Of a DNA stretch of 64,000 nucleotides, positions 20,661-30,100 are shown piece by piece. The stretch comes from Kazachstania africana CBS 2517 (Eukaryota; Ascomycota; Saccharomycetes; Saccharomycetales; Saccharomycetaceae), in contig NC_018947.1 in the NCBI RefSeq assembly GCF_000304475.1, forward strand, positions 1 through 64,000. Direction: 5' to 3'. Numbering within the stretch: the stretch's first letter is position 1; each line of letters begins with the position of its first letter. A program made the position numbers and the translations under genes. The notes beneath the pieces are model-generated. The model was not told the DNA's origin, did not search any database, and saw only the letters and a list, made by a program, of their open reading frames with translations.

Positions 20661-23600
20661 TTAATTTGTGCAGACATTATCTTGAATACCCAGTTTCCTG
20701 CAAACCGAAAAAATAAAATGAGTAGTAAATGTTTTAATGCCTTGTTCTTGGGCTTTTCTCTTCATGTTGATGTCATCTGTAACCAAGACAACATGATTAA
20801 AGCCCTTTCGTAATGTGACAGACTCATTCGCAGAAATGAATTTATTCTGTGCCTTAACAACTGCTTCAATTACAAACTCATCGACATGGGAACGCCAGGT
20901 AATTTGTTCCTCAAATTCTAAGTGTTCTTCGATATCTGTCGCAACATTTCCTGTGAATCTCAGAGGCAATAATTTTCCCTCACTGTATAGCTGTCTCATT
21001 GTAATTATGGCTCTTGCAGCAGCCCCGACGACGTTTTCATCCTTGGACTTCCTCAAAAATCTCAGTTCCTGAAATGTAGTTAAGCATACGGCAAAATTCA
21101 GTACATTATTGGTCGATAGCTTATAAATATGGGCGAAGTGTCTCAGCCATGACGTGGCGTCAAAAACAAAATAAGTGATGTTCCTATTTATTTCGTCATT
21201 TGCGGTAGTCCATATACTAGCTTGATCCATATTCTTGTTCAGCTTTTCAGGATTCATATAAAGCTCGAAATTAAAATCATCCTCTGTGTCTTCATTAGAA
21301 GCAAAATTCCTCATTTGGAAATTTTGCTGCTCGGGAGGCAGCAACTGTCGTTGCTGCTGGGTCATTTGCATATTTGAGGTATATTGATTACCCTGGCTAT
21401 TGTTCAGGGAATTGTCGTTATCAATAACCCATGCAGTATAAATCGAAGAGCTTACCAATTCTCCGTTTCTATCGAATGAATGATTATTCAGAAATAACTT
21501 TTTATAACCAACATATTCAAATATGTTCTCACCCTTTACAACACTAAGCATTGGTCTAGCATCAAAATCAAGGTTTGTTTCGTCAATGTTTTCGAACAGT
21601 GGTAGTAACTTGTTAATTGTGGAAAAAGGTTGACCTGAGTAGGAAGATTCGTCAAATCCTTCCATTTTGAAAGAGAATGATTTTAATATATGATTAGGAT
21701 CGATGTCATCCCTCCTACAGTGAACAGGGGCAGTCCTACTGACTCTGAGACCTGTTTGTAAGTTTTCAGCAATGCCTTTGAATAAAAATACTATTCTAAG
21801 TGCACGGTTCCAAAAATTTTCACCCGTTTCATCCAATTCATCAAAGCCTATACCATCCAGTGGAAAATCTAGGAACATATGATCCTCAATACCAAGTCCA
21901 TTAAAAGTATCTGCATTTAAGGCACGTTTGTTGGAAATTACATCAAACCATAATGTTCCCCAACATTTCCAGATTTCAGGTAAATTTTCATTTCTATTGA
22001 AATAATCCAACAGTTCATAAAAATTTTCAAAATTGGAATAAGTTTCACATAGTTTTGCTATTGATTCTGTCTGGTAAAAGTTATCCAAAATGTATGCCAA
22101 TAAAACATTCAAAAAGCTTGTTAATGTATTCCATGGCAATATTCTTCTCATAACAATGGTCCAAAATTTTACGCTGCTGGTATTCTTTGAGCTTTGAGCC
22201 TTTAGAAATGTCGCTATAATGAAATAAGTCCAAGGAAGTACATGTGGCAATGCGATTAAAAGGGGGCCACGCAAAAACTTTCTTAAAACAATCACGCTAC
22301 ACTTAAGTGAAGTCATATTAAGATGTTCCAACGACTTCAACCACACTAGTATATTGGGATGGTCAATTGGCAGCCGTAGTGAATCAATATTATCAAAATA
22401 CTCAGTCACTATATTTCCTTCATTTACATAGGCAGAGGTGTTTAATATGGGTCCCCTACTATCGTTTGTGTCTATTGACATTGTAGATATTTCAGTGGAT
22501 GATTTTGATTTGTTCTTTTCCTTTTTGTCTTTTCTCTCTTTCAAAAAATTGGGCAAATCGAAAAGTAATGCAAAGGGATTTTTTGGATTACCAAATCCAA
22601 CTAGTTGCAAAATATGCGATTCCGCAAATGCAGGTGCATGCCTGAAATAGAATCTTAGGGAGGCAGGAACTTGGAAAAACATATCTTGAGTTTCGAATAT
22701 ATTATTGTCATTATAATCAACACCAAATCTATCATTGAAATAGTTTAGAACGACTTGCTGTAAATCTTCATTCTCTAAAAAGCTTGGCAACAGCATGACC
22801 TCACTATGTTTTAAATAGTCAATTAAGTCCGAATTTCTAACATTTCCATTTTTATTCCTGTCAACAAAAGTCCTCTGATAAATGTTATCAATAACCAATT
22901 GCATGTACTGTTGTGAGGGGGTGAAAGTATCTTGACAGAAGACACTTTTACCCAAGTTAACAAAAGCTTCTAAAGTGTTTTGTTGTACTGTCGACATATG
23001 GTAGTACAATTTACCATGACTATAGGTAAATTTCATTGCTTCCATATACCAATGCTCTGCACTTAACTTCCAATCAATAAATCCTGATGGATATAGTGCA
23101 ATAGCCATTCTTGAGAGATCACCTAGTCTTTGTAACCAAGGGATTGAATGTTTTGGGGGCAAATCAATTAGCATCGTTGATAGAGAAATAAAAACATGCG
23201 TTATAAATTGTGAGCAAACTTCTGGATCCATGAAATTTGAGAAATTTTTTAAAACGTCTAAAAATGTTATTGTACCATAAACCCACAATCGTCTTTCAAT
23301 TCTATAAATTTCTACGATTTCTTCGCCAATTTGTATGTCCTGCAATGATTGTGAAGGTAATAATGCAGTTGTTATAAAGGTGATGTAATTATTGATCAGA
23401 TCTGTATTAAGCTTGTAAATTGACCATAAGTTTTTCAATTCAGTCGTCTGAGAAGTAGTCAACTGGGAACACCGCTGCTGTAACTCCATTTCTTGCTTGA
23501 CAATGATTTTATATATATTTTGTAACTTTTCTATCAGAACTCGACTTGTCTTTTTAGTAACTGAAGTTTCCTCCACGTTATTGTTGTTATTGTTTGGATT

Positions 23601-24386
23601 ATCGTTGTTATCTTCAGAATTTTGATTGTTAGATTCATCGTTGCTATTATTTTGATTATTATCAGATTCTGCATTATTGTTTCCGGTATCATCATTAAAA
23701 TTTTGATCCTGGTATATATTTTCATTTTGTTGGATATCAGTATTCATATTATTCACAAAATTATCGGAAACATCATTTATTATAGCGGTTGATGTGGAAT
23801 TATTCCTATATTTGTTAGATTGTGTATTAATGAACATATCATCGTTCCCAGGCAGCACGGCATTTCCAGAATAGCCTTCAATATTGTTGTAATTATTATT
23901 AATACTGTTATAAGTGTTCATGTTAGTGTATTGGTTATTATTATTGGTGATTCCGTTATTATTCGCACTCAGTGCTACATCTATATTAGTATAAGACTGA
24001 TTTGTAACATAGAATGGAGATTTGGGTGGCTCTGTTACTAAAAAGGAAGGTTGCGGTGTCACGTTATTTGATTTTTTACTTAAACTTGGTCTTCTTGACA
24101 ATACAGATTTTACCGGAGTTGCATTTTCATTAACTATGGAGTTGTGGTCGATATAGTTGATGTTGATATTTGCATTTAAGATTTTATCGTCGGGTCTTGC
24201 TATTCGTTTTTGATTTTTGTAGATATAGGAGTTGGATCCGTGTCTCTTCTGACGCAGGGCAGCGCTTGGAGAAATTGGTCTAAATATGTCTATATTGTTA
24301 TTATTGTCTTGTGTCTCTGAGGAATGCATTGCAGTAAATGAATTAGTTATTATGTCGAATGGGGTTTGAATCGATATTTGAGGCAT
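20661..24386 (-). CDS. ESL2: EST1-like protein with PIN domain (Esl1/Esl2)
   Basis: The 1241-aa product uses the ATG at 24386; the frame is open upstream to 24470 but only from a TTG. The first 280 residues are low-complexity, rich in Asn/Asp/Gln. The middle (about 290-900) is the helical EST1/14-3-3-like and DNA/RNA-binding region. A PIN nuclease-like domain fills about residues 1070-1235, starting FVFDATSW (Asp at about 1076), with further acidic positions in TFQELRFL, VDEFVIEAV and LVTDDINMK. S. cerevisiae Esl1 and Esl2 share this make-up. Position beside PCK1 and PCC1 matches ESL2 (YKR096W). It is convergent with BOR1, 142 bases apart. The molecular role of the family is poorly known. Confidence 0.88.
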   Translation of the reverse strand: MPQISIQTPFDIITNSFTAMHSSETQDNNNNIDIFRPISPSAALRQKRHGSNSYIYKNQKRIARPDDKILNANININYIDHNSIVNENATPVKSVLSRRPSLSKKSNNVTPQPSFLVTEPPKSPFYVTNQSYTNIDVALSANNNGITNNNNQYTNMNTYNSINNNYNNIEGYSGNAVLPGNDDMFINTQSNKYRNNSTSTAIINDVSDNFVNNMNTDIQQNENIYQDQNFNDDTGNNNAESDNNQNNSNDESNNQNSEDNNDNPNNNNNNVEETSVTKKTSRVLIEKLQNIYKIIVKQEMELQQRCSQLTTSQTTELKNLWSIYKLNTDLINNYITFITTALLPSQSLQDIQIGEEIVEIYRIERRLWVYGTITFLDVLKNFSNFMDPEVCSQFITHVFISLSTMLIDLPPKHSIPWLQRLGDLSRMAIALYPSGFIDWKLSAEHWYMEAMKFTYSHGKLYYHMSTVQQNTLEAFVNLGKSVFCQDTFTPSQQYMQLVIDNIYQRTFVDRNKNGNVRNSDLIDYLKHSEVMLLPSFLENEDLQQVVLNYFNDRFGVDYNDNNIFETQDMFFQVPASLRFYFRHAPAFAESHILQLVGFGNPKNPFALLFDLPNFLKERKDKKEKNKSKSSTEISTMSIDTNDSRGPILNTSAYVNEGNIVTEYFDNIDSLRLPIDHPNILVWLKSLEHLNMTSLKCSVIVLRKFLRGPLLIALPHVLPWTYFIIATFLKAQSSKNTSSVKFWTIVMRRILPWNTLTSFLNVLLAYILDNFYQTESIAKLCETYSNFENFYELLDYFNRNENLPEIWKCWGTLWFDVISNKRALNADTFNGLGIEDHMFLDFPLDGIGFDELDETGENFWNRALRIVFLFKGIAENLQTGLRVSRTAPVHCRRDDIDPNHILKSFSFKMEGFDESSYSGQPFSTINKLLPLFENIDETNLDFDARPMLSVVKGENIFEYVGYKKLFLNNHSFDRNGELVSSSIYTAWVIDNDNSLNNSQGNQYTSNMQMTQQQRQLLPPEQQNFQMRNFASNEDTEDDFNFELYMNPEKLNKNMDQASIWTTANDEINRNITYFVFDATSWLRHFAHIYKLSTNNVLNFAVCLTTFQELRFLRKSKDENVVGAAARAIITMRQLYSEGKLLPLRFTGNVATDIEEHLEFEEQITWRSHVDEFVIEAVVKAQNKFISANESVTLRKGFNHVVLVTDDINMKRKAQEQGIKTFTTHFIFSVCRKLGIQDNVCTN

Positions 24387-25329
24387 GCTAATGGTCAAAA
24401 TGGAAATCTGGCCTTGATGTGAAAAAACAATTGTCCCTGAATATCTGTTATATCGTCCAAAAAATATCAATTATCTTCTTGTGGAGATAACAATGAGCGT
24501 GAAGTTGGAGTGAAGTTAGTGACCAATGGTTAATACAAAGGTCTGTTTTTGCTGAGATTGAAAAATCACAAAACCTAACTACTTGATCTATTTTGTTCGT
24601 TTTACGTTTTAGTTTATTTCCCTAGAGAACAAAAAAGAGGTGACTTCAATGAACAAAGCAAAGTGTCTAAAGATATTGCAACACAGAATGGTCTGCTTAC
24701 AAGCGGTAAGTACTATATGAACTTGATTTCAAAAATATCAAATTTATATGGATAAAGTCTCTATGTTTTTTCTAAATTCATTCTATACTAGGAACCTTCT
24801 ATTGATATGAAAAAAAAAAAATTCCAGAAAGAACAAGGTTGCTTCATTAGACGATTTCCCTTTGAATTTTTGATCACCAGATCAAAAATTGTGCGAGGCC
24901 GGGATTTTCAGGGCTGCAATTCCGGCCGATCAGGGCAAGAGCTGGGGGCCCCGTAAAAGGGCGGAATTAGGGTTAGGGCAAGAGTCGGACTGCGCTAAAA
25001 TACGGCTGGCACAGGGAAATTTTTGTATCATTTACACCATCTGAGAACTGCACTGTGACAGAGAGGGGTTCAAGTGCATTATCTCGAAATTCCTAATGGT
25101 CGCAGTACTGAGCATGCCTGTTTCACGGGTCGGCTATGAAACGTTTAGTTTAGGAGGCTTGCACTATTTGGGAAAAAAGATGGAATTTTCCGACCTTGCC
25201 GCCACACAACCGCGTCGCTTCCGTTGTGACCTAAAAGTTCCTGGTCGGATTTCAATATCAATCAAGAAACTTGAAATTATGCCCTACTATTTATATTACA
25301 CAAACCCTATACAAACGACCGCCGCTTTT
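24387..25329. other. ESL upstream region with a GC-rich island
   Basis: This 943-base stretch lies between the ESL start and the PCC1 stop, both on the minus strand. A GC-rich island at about 24890-25015 contrasts with the AT-rich surroundings and holds two tandem TTAGGG hexamers. The short frames here carry no domain. A snoRNA is possible, because Tbf1-type sites often precede snoRNA genes in yeasts, but I could not identify box C/D or H/ACA elements. Confidence 0.45.
24967..24978 (+). promoter_or_regulatory. Tbf1-type site (two TTAGGG repeats)
   Basis: TTAGGGTTAGGG sits inside the GC-rich island, about 580 bases upstream of the ESL start. Yeast Tbf1 binds this vertebrate-type telomere repeat at subtelomeres and at snoRNA and other promoters. 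The perfect double repeat is unlikely by chance in AT-rich DNA. Which gene it serves is uncertain. Confidence 0.55.
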
Positions 25330-25642
25330 CTATGACAGTTCATCCATCGTTTCGATGATGGTCTTAAGACTGTCAATGACGTTACTCACCCCGACCCTCA
25401 GTACTCTGTCATCAATGCTCTCAAATTCGGCCACAAATACATTGTCCCTAGCTTTATAACTCACTTGGAAATCCTGGGGTCTCAATATTGGATCCGGCTT
25501 TAACACGTCCACCGCTATGTTGGCCTGCTTGGCATCCTCAAATGGTATTTCGAGCTTTCTTTGGAAACTTGTTAGTAAAATCGAAAAGCAATCACCGTCG
25601 TTAGCAGTAATCGTATACATACAGTGTGTGATCGAGATTCAT
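25330..25642 (-). CDS. PCC1: EKC/KEOPS complex subunit Pcc1 (two exons)
   Basis: The spliced product is 82 aa. Exon 1 is 25642-25623 (20 bases) and exon 2 is 25558-25330; together they begin MNLDHTLKLEIPFED, aligning with S. cerevisiae Pcc1 (...SLDHTLELKIPFE...). Later conserved blocks are PQDFQV-like RPQDFQVSY, SIDDRVLRVGVS and DSLKTIIETMD. Pcc1 is the small dimerising subunit of KEOPS, needed for tRNA t6A modification and linked to telomere maintenance and transcription. An unspliced reading would start at 25620 inside the intron and give a non-homologous N-terminus. PCC1 also has an intron in S. cerevisiae. Position beside ESL2 matches YKR095W-A. Confidence 0.93.
25559..25622 (-). other. 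Spliceosomal intron of PCC1 (64 bases)
   Basis: The 5' splice site is GTATGT at 25622, the branch point is a perfect TACTAAC, and the 3' site is AAG ending at 25559, roughly 10 bases after the branch point. Only this 3' AG restores the conserved frame. The branch-to-acceptor spacing is near the short end for yeasts. Confidence 0.9.
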
Positions 25643-25899
25643 GTTCCTTCTTTGTCGCTCCTTTCAGTTAATCGATTTTCAGGTCTCTGATGCTTGGCTA
25701 TGCTTGCTTTTATTTTTTTTTATGTAGCTGATGAGACTTCGATATTGGAAAAAAAAAAGAATGATGGGCATAGGCATATCTAGATATCTGAACAGCTCTG
25801 CACGTTAAAATGACTCCATACGACATTTAGTGCGGACAAGCACACTCTTTTCGAGCAACATTCAACTTTGCACTTCTACACGACTAGTTTATACAACTG

Positions 25900-27069
25900 A
25901 TGTCACAGCTTGCCACTACTATAGAGCCTCTATGTACCGTTAATGGATCGCAAAGTTTTGAAGTCAAGATCACTAAAGATGGCTCAAAATATCATGCTTT
26001 TAAACTGGTTGCAAAAGAGGTAAAGGATGACAAACCATGCTCCCCGCCACATTATGAAAATGTCGTTGTTATAGACTCAGTGTCTTCAGGTACCGGTAGA
26101 AACAAGAATAATCACTTTTATAATATAGTGATAAAACCAATTTTTGATATTTTCAAGATCCAGCATCATTATTTCAAGACTACTGGCCCTAAGTCTATTT
26201 CTACTTATGCAAAATCTTTAGACCTATCAAAATCTTACACCGTAATATTCATATCTGGTGATACAAGTATTTCTGAGTTTATAAATAATTTGCCCCCCTT
26301 ATTGGAAACTTCCAATGGACTCAAACACACCATATCTATACTTCCTTTACCCATGGGAACAGGAAATGCTTTTTCCAGCTCAATTGGTCATAAATGCCCC
26401 ATACAGACCTTATCAAGTTTTTTACATAACCGTACGCAACCGAGCCATTTCCCACTATACGAAGTAATTTTCCCAAATGGTAAAACTGTAATATTCTTCA
26501 TCATACTATCACTAGGTCTTCATGCAAATGTACTCCATCTATGTGAAAATGATCCTCAATATAAAAAATATGGTGAAGAAAGGTTCAAATTGGCTTTCGA
26601 GAAAGTAATGACAACTTACGATCTAAATGTTCGTTTACAAATACCCGAACTTGATCTCTCTGGCGCTTTTTCATACTTCATTCTCATTAATACACCTAAT
26701 TTGGAATCCTCCTATATACCATCCCCATTATCGGATCCATTTTTGGAACAGCTGCATGTCCTGGGTTATTCAAGTTCTCTCAACAATGAGGACCTGTTGA
26801 ACTATGTTACACAGGGCTATAGCAATAAATTGGGTGATGAATTAGTCGAATCTTCAAATATGGTTTACAAACCTATTAGTAGAAATGTAAGCATTGTACT
26901 AACTGAGGATGAAGAGTCGGAAAAGTACAAGTATGACATTTGCTGTGATGGCTTATTATTCAACCTCAGAGATATGCTGCCTGAAAATCCCACTAAAGAA
27001 GATTATGTACTAAAAACAAACTTCAAGAGTAGAGACAGTTTACCCTTCGAAGTGCAGGTTTTAAAATAA
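25900..27069 (+). CDS. Diverged sphingoid-base/diacylglycerol kinase-like protein
   Basis: The 389-aa product resembles the DAGK catalytic superfamily (sphingosine, diacylglycerol and long-chain-base kinases). Residues of about 54-115 look like the first lobe (ENVVVIDSVSSGTGRN..., then FDIFKIQHHYFKTTGPKS). The glycine-rich nucleotide motif normally written GGDGT reads SGDTS at residues 119-123, so one invariant glycine is replaced. LPLPMGTGNAFSSSIGH follows at about 148-164. LSLGLHANV, then KYGEERFKLAFEKVM, and a C-terminal CDGLLF at about 349-354 fit the family fold. It is shorter than Lcb4/Lcb5. S. cerevisiae has nothing at this place, between PCC1 and MLP1. The start is the ATG at 25900. 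It could be an active lipid kinase or a catalytically weakened relative. Confidence 0.75.
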   Translation: MSQLATTIEPLCTVNGSQSFEVKITKDGSKYHAFKLVAKEVKDDKPCSPPHYENVVVIDSVSSGTGRNKNNHFYNIVIKPIFDIFKIQHHYFKTTGPKSISTYAKSLDLSKSYTVIFISGDTSISEFINNLPPLLETSNGLKHTISILPLPMGTGNAFSSSIGHKCPIQTLSSFLHNRTQPSHFPLYEVIFPNGKTVIFFIILSLGLHANVLHLCENDPQYKKYGEERFKLAFEKVMTTYDLNVRLQIPELDLSGAFSYFILINTPNLESSYIPSPLSDPFLEQLHVLGYSSSLNNEDLLNYVTQGYSNKLGDELVESSNMVYKPISRNVSIVLTEDEESEKYKYDICCDGLLFNLRDMLPENPTKEDYVLKTNFKSRDSLPFEVQVLK

Positions 27070-27127
27070 ATTATATCTTTACTTCATGAATCTAAGTATT
27101 ATGATATATAATTATATGCAAATAAGT

Positions 27128-30100
27128 TTAAAACTTGGTCTTTTTACTCTCAGGTGTTTTTTCTGAAGATGCTTCGTCGAACGGTCTTTTCTGATCGTCC
27201 TGATCATCTGTATCGACCATTGTAGCAATGTGAGGTGGAAGGTGTTCTTCATGTGTCTTGGTTTCAGCTTGCTCAAAAGAGGTAAAGGGGTTCAGAGAAC
27301 TTGTTGTACTCATTGTAGAAGATTCAGATGTGAATCGTGGCACATTCATTTGCTCCTTGCCAAGATTGAAAAAAGGATTTCCTTGGATTGAAGAGTTGTG
27401 TTCATCCGTGGATGAGACATTCTCCTTTAAATTCTTTGAATTATTATTTAGTTTATTTTTTTCCTTCAATTGACCCTCTAGCATGCTTATTTTTCTTTCC
27501 AAGAAGGCAGACTTCATTAGTACGTGCTGTTTACCTTCTTCGAAAGCCTTTTTCCTTACGATATTTAATTGTTCATCAAATTCCTGCTGTAGAGTTTCTC
27601 TGCCACTTTCTTCTATTTCTTTGTAAATTTTTTTGATTTTATCGTCATCAGAATGTAGGAGTAACGACTTAGCTTCTTCTTTTATCTTTTGTTCAAAACT
27701 ACTTTCTAGCTCACTTTTCCTTTTCTCGATTATTCCATTTATCTTTTCCTCAGTAGGTAACCTAATCCTTTTCTTTAGATTTTCTTCGGCCTGACTAACC
27801 TTCTTCTGGATTTCTTCCTCGTAGAATTCTCTAAGTTTTCTTTCATTATCAGTGAGTTTCTCAATTTCCTGCTCCTGTTGTGACAGCAAGCTCGACTTTT
27901 CCTTTTCGAAATTATCTTTCATCTCTTGTACAAGACTATCGTGCTCAAGCGATGTTGTCTCTAAATTTTTTGCACCATTCAGTTGTTCCTCCAGGTCTTG
28001 TATTTTCTCCTGCGCTTCAGTGGTGACTTTATTCGGTTGTTCCATATATTTATTGGTTCCCAAAGCATCTTTATTTTTTTCCTCTCTCTGTTCTTTCAAG
28101 TGGACCAAATGGCGTAGTATATCATGTTCATTTTGTGGAAGAGAGGACAACTCGAATATTTGGCTCTTGATTTTCTTCAACTCGAAAGCATTTTCACTAA
28201 GAGCATGTTCGGTTTCCCGAAGTTTATGGCGGACAGAACGCTCTTCCTTCTGGGCCGCAGTTAATTTTTCTATTAAACTGGTTCTTTCAGATCTCAAAGC
28301 AGCCAGAGTTTCTTCGTTTCCAGCGGCGTTAGTTTCAGCAGATGGAGAATTATTACCCTTGTCCTGAGACTCTAGGCGAGCAAGAAGTGACTCATTTTCT
28401 TCTAAGAGTTCCGATAATCTCTCATTTAAATTTGTAATTTGGACCTCGAAAACTTTTTTCTCTTCGTCCCAAACATCCTGCCCCTTCTTTATGATTGATT
28501 CTGTATCTTCGAGATCTCCCTCCTTTTCGCCGTTACTAGTACGATTTTTGACCTCCTCTCTGAGTAGCTCTACGACTTTCGAAAGTTCGGAATTTTCTTG
28601 CATTATTCTTTCGTAAGATTTTGATAGGGAGTCATAATTTCCAGTCTTTACGGCTATGACACTTCGTAGTTCAGCTTCTTTGTCCTTGAATGTCTTTTGT
28701 TCCAAAAGGAGGGAATCATATGATACCCTTAGTTCGCTCAAAGTATTGTTATTACTAGTAAGTTCATCTTGTTGAACTACCATTCTGGCTTGTAAAGTAG
28801 ATAAGTTTTCCTGTAAGGTTGTCCTTTCTCTTAGTTCCGAATCCAACTTGCTTGCAAGAGCTTTTATCCTATCTTCGTATTGGATGGATTTGTTTTCAAA
28901 GGACCGCTTGGACGTCGATATCACATTTTCGTATTCTTTCACCTCAAGATTTGATTTTTCTAGCTGAGATTTTACCTCGCTAAGTTCCTTCTCTAGAGCA
29001 CGTTTTTCTTCAGAGACATCTTTGGAATTTGCAAGAGTTAGTTCGTTTTGGACATTTTCGAGAGTCTTAGAAAATTCTTCGATTTTTTCCTCTTTTTGCT
29101 TCAGCTCTTCATTAAGTTCGAATACATTTGCTTTTAAGTCATCGATAGTGGCTTTATACCATTTAATTTCAGAGTCATTTTGGCTTTTCAATTCCGACAT
29201 TCTTTGTTGCACCAGTTGAAGCTGGTTATTGGTCTGCGTACATTTCAGAGCTGATATCTTCAATTTATCATCATAGCCAGACTTTGTTTCTTTCAATAAT
29301 GTCTGAAGTTCGTTATTCAAGGAATTCATTTGGGTGACAGTCATCCTTAGATTATTTCTCTCGTTCAAAAGGGCTTCCTTTTTTGTTCTCAGTGTGGTTT
29401 GTGTCTCAATACTTAATTCATTTTCAGCCCTCAAACTAGTGATCTCTGCCTCTGCTGTAGAAAGCTTTGATTTGCAACTGATGTAGTCTCTCGAAGAATA
29501 AGAAAATTGCTTCTCTTTATCCAGGATATTTTGCTGTAACTTATTAACTTCTTCTTGTAGCTCTTCTTTTTCTGATTTCAGCAAAGAAACATTGTATTCC
29601 AGCAAGTTGTAGCGATCTTCTGCCAGCTTCCTGGCAGATTTTTCTTTGTCTAAGGATATATTTACATCTGTATTAGCCTGATGTAAGTTCTCTATTTCTG
29701 AATTAAGTGCATCTATAATATCCTTTGAGTGTTTTAAGTTGGCAGATAGTTGTTTCCCTAAGTCGATCGTATGACTTGAAGCGTCATCTTCAATTTTGCT
29801 CATTGCTGAAATGCTTTCCTTTTCAGTTTTTTCCTTTTTTTGAACAGCTAGTTCATCACTGAGCTCCTTAATTTGCGATTCAAGTTTTTGCGAATATTCT
29901 TGTAACACTAAGATAGCTTCTTTTGCATCATTTATTGTTTCATCTTCTTCACTGCTGATTTGCTTCAGGTTTACTTTTTCTAGTTTCTCAGCTTTAGAAG
30001 CTAGTTCTCTTGAGACTTGGAGTAGTTGCATATTTCTATTTTGGAGTTCTTTAACATTTTTGAATTGGGCTAATCTTTCTAAAAGAATCTTTTCAGAATC

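Noticed and set aside
24649..24720. Short ATG frame ending at a GTAAGT, resembling a first exon
   Set aside because: No TACTAAC branch point or matching second exon was found downstream, and the peptide is not recognised.
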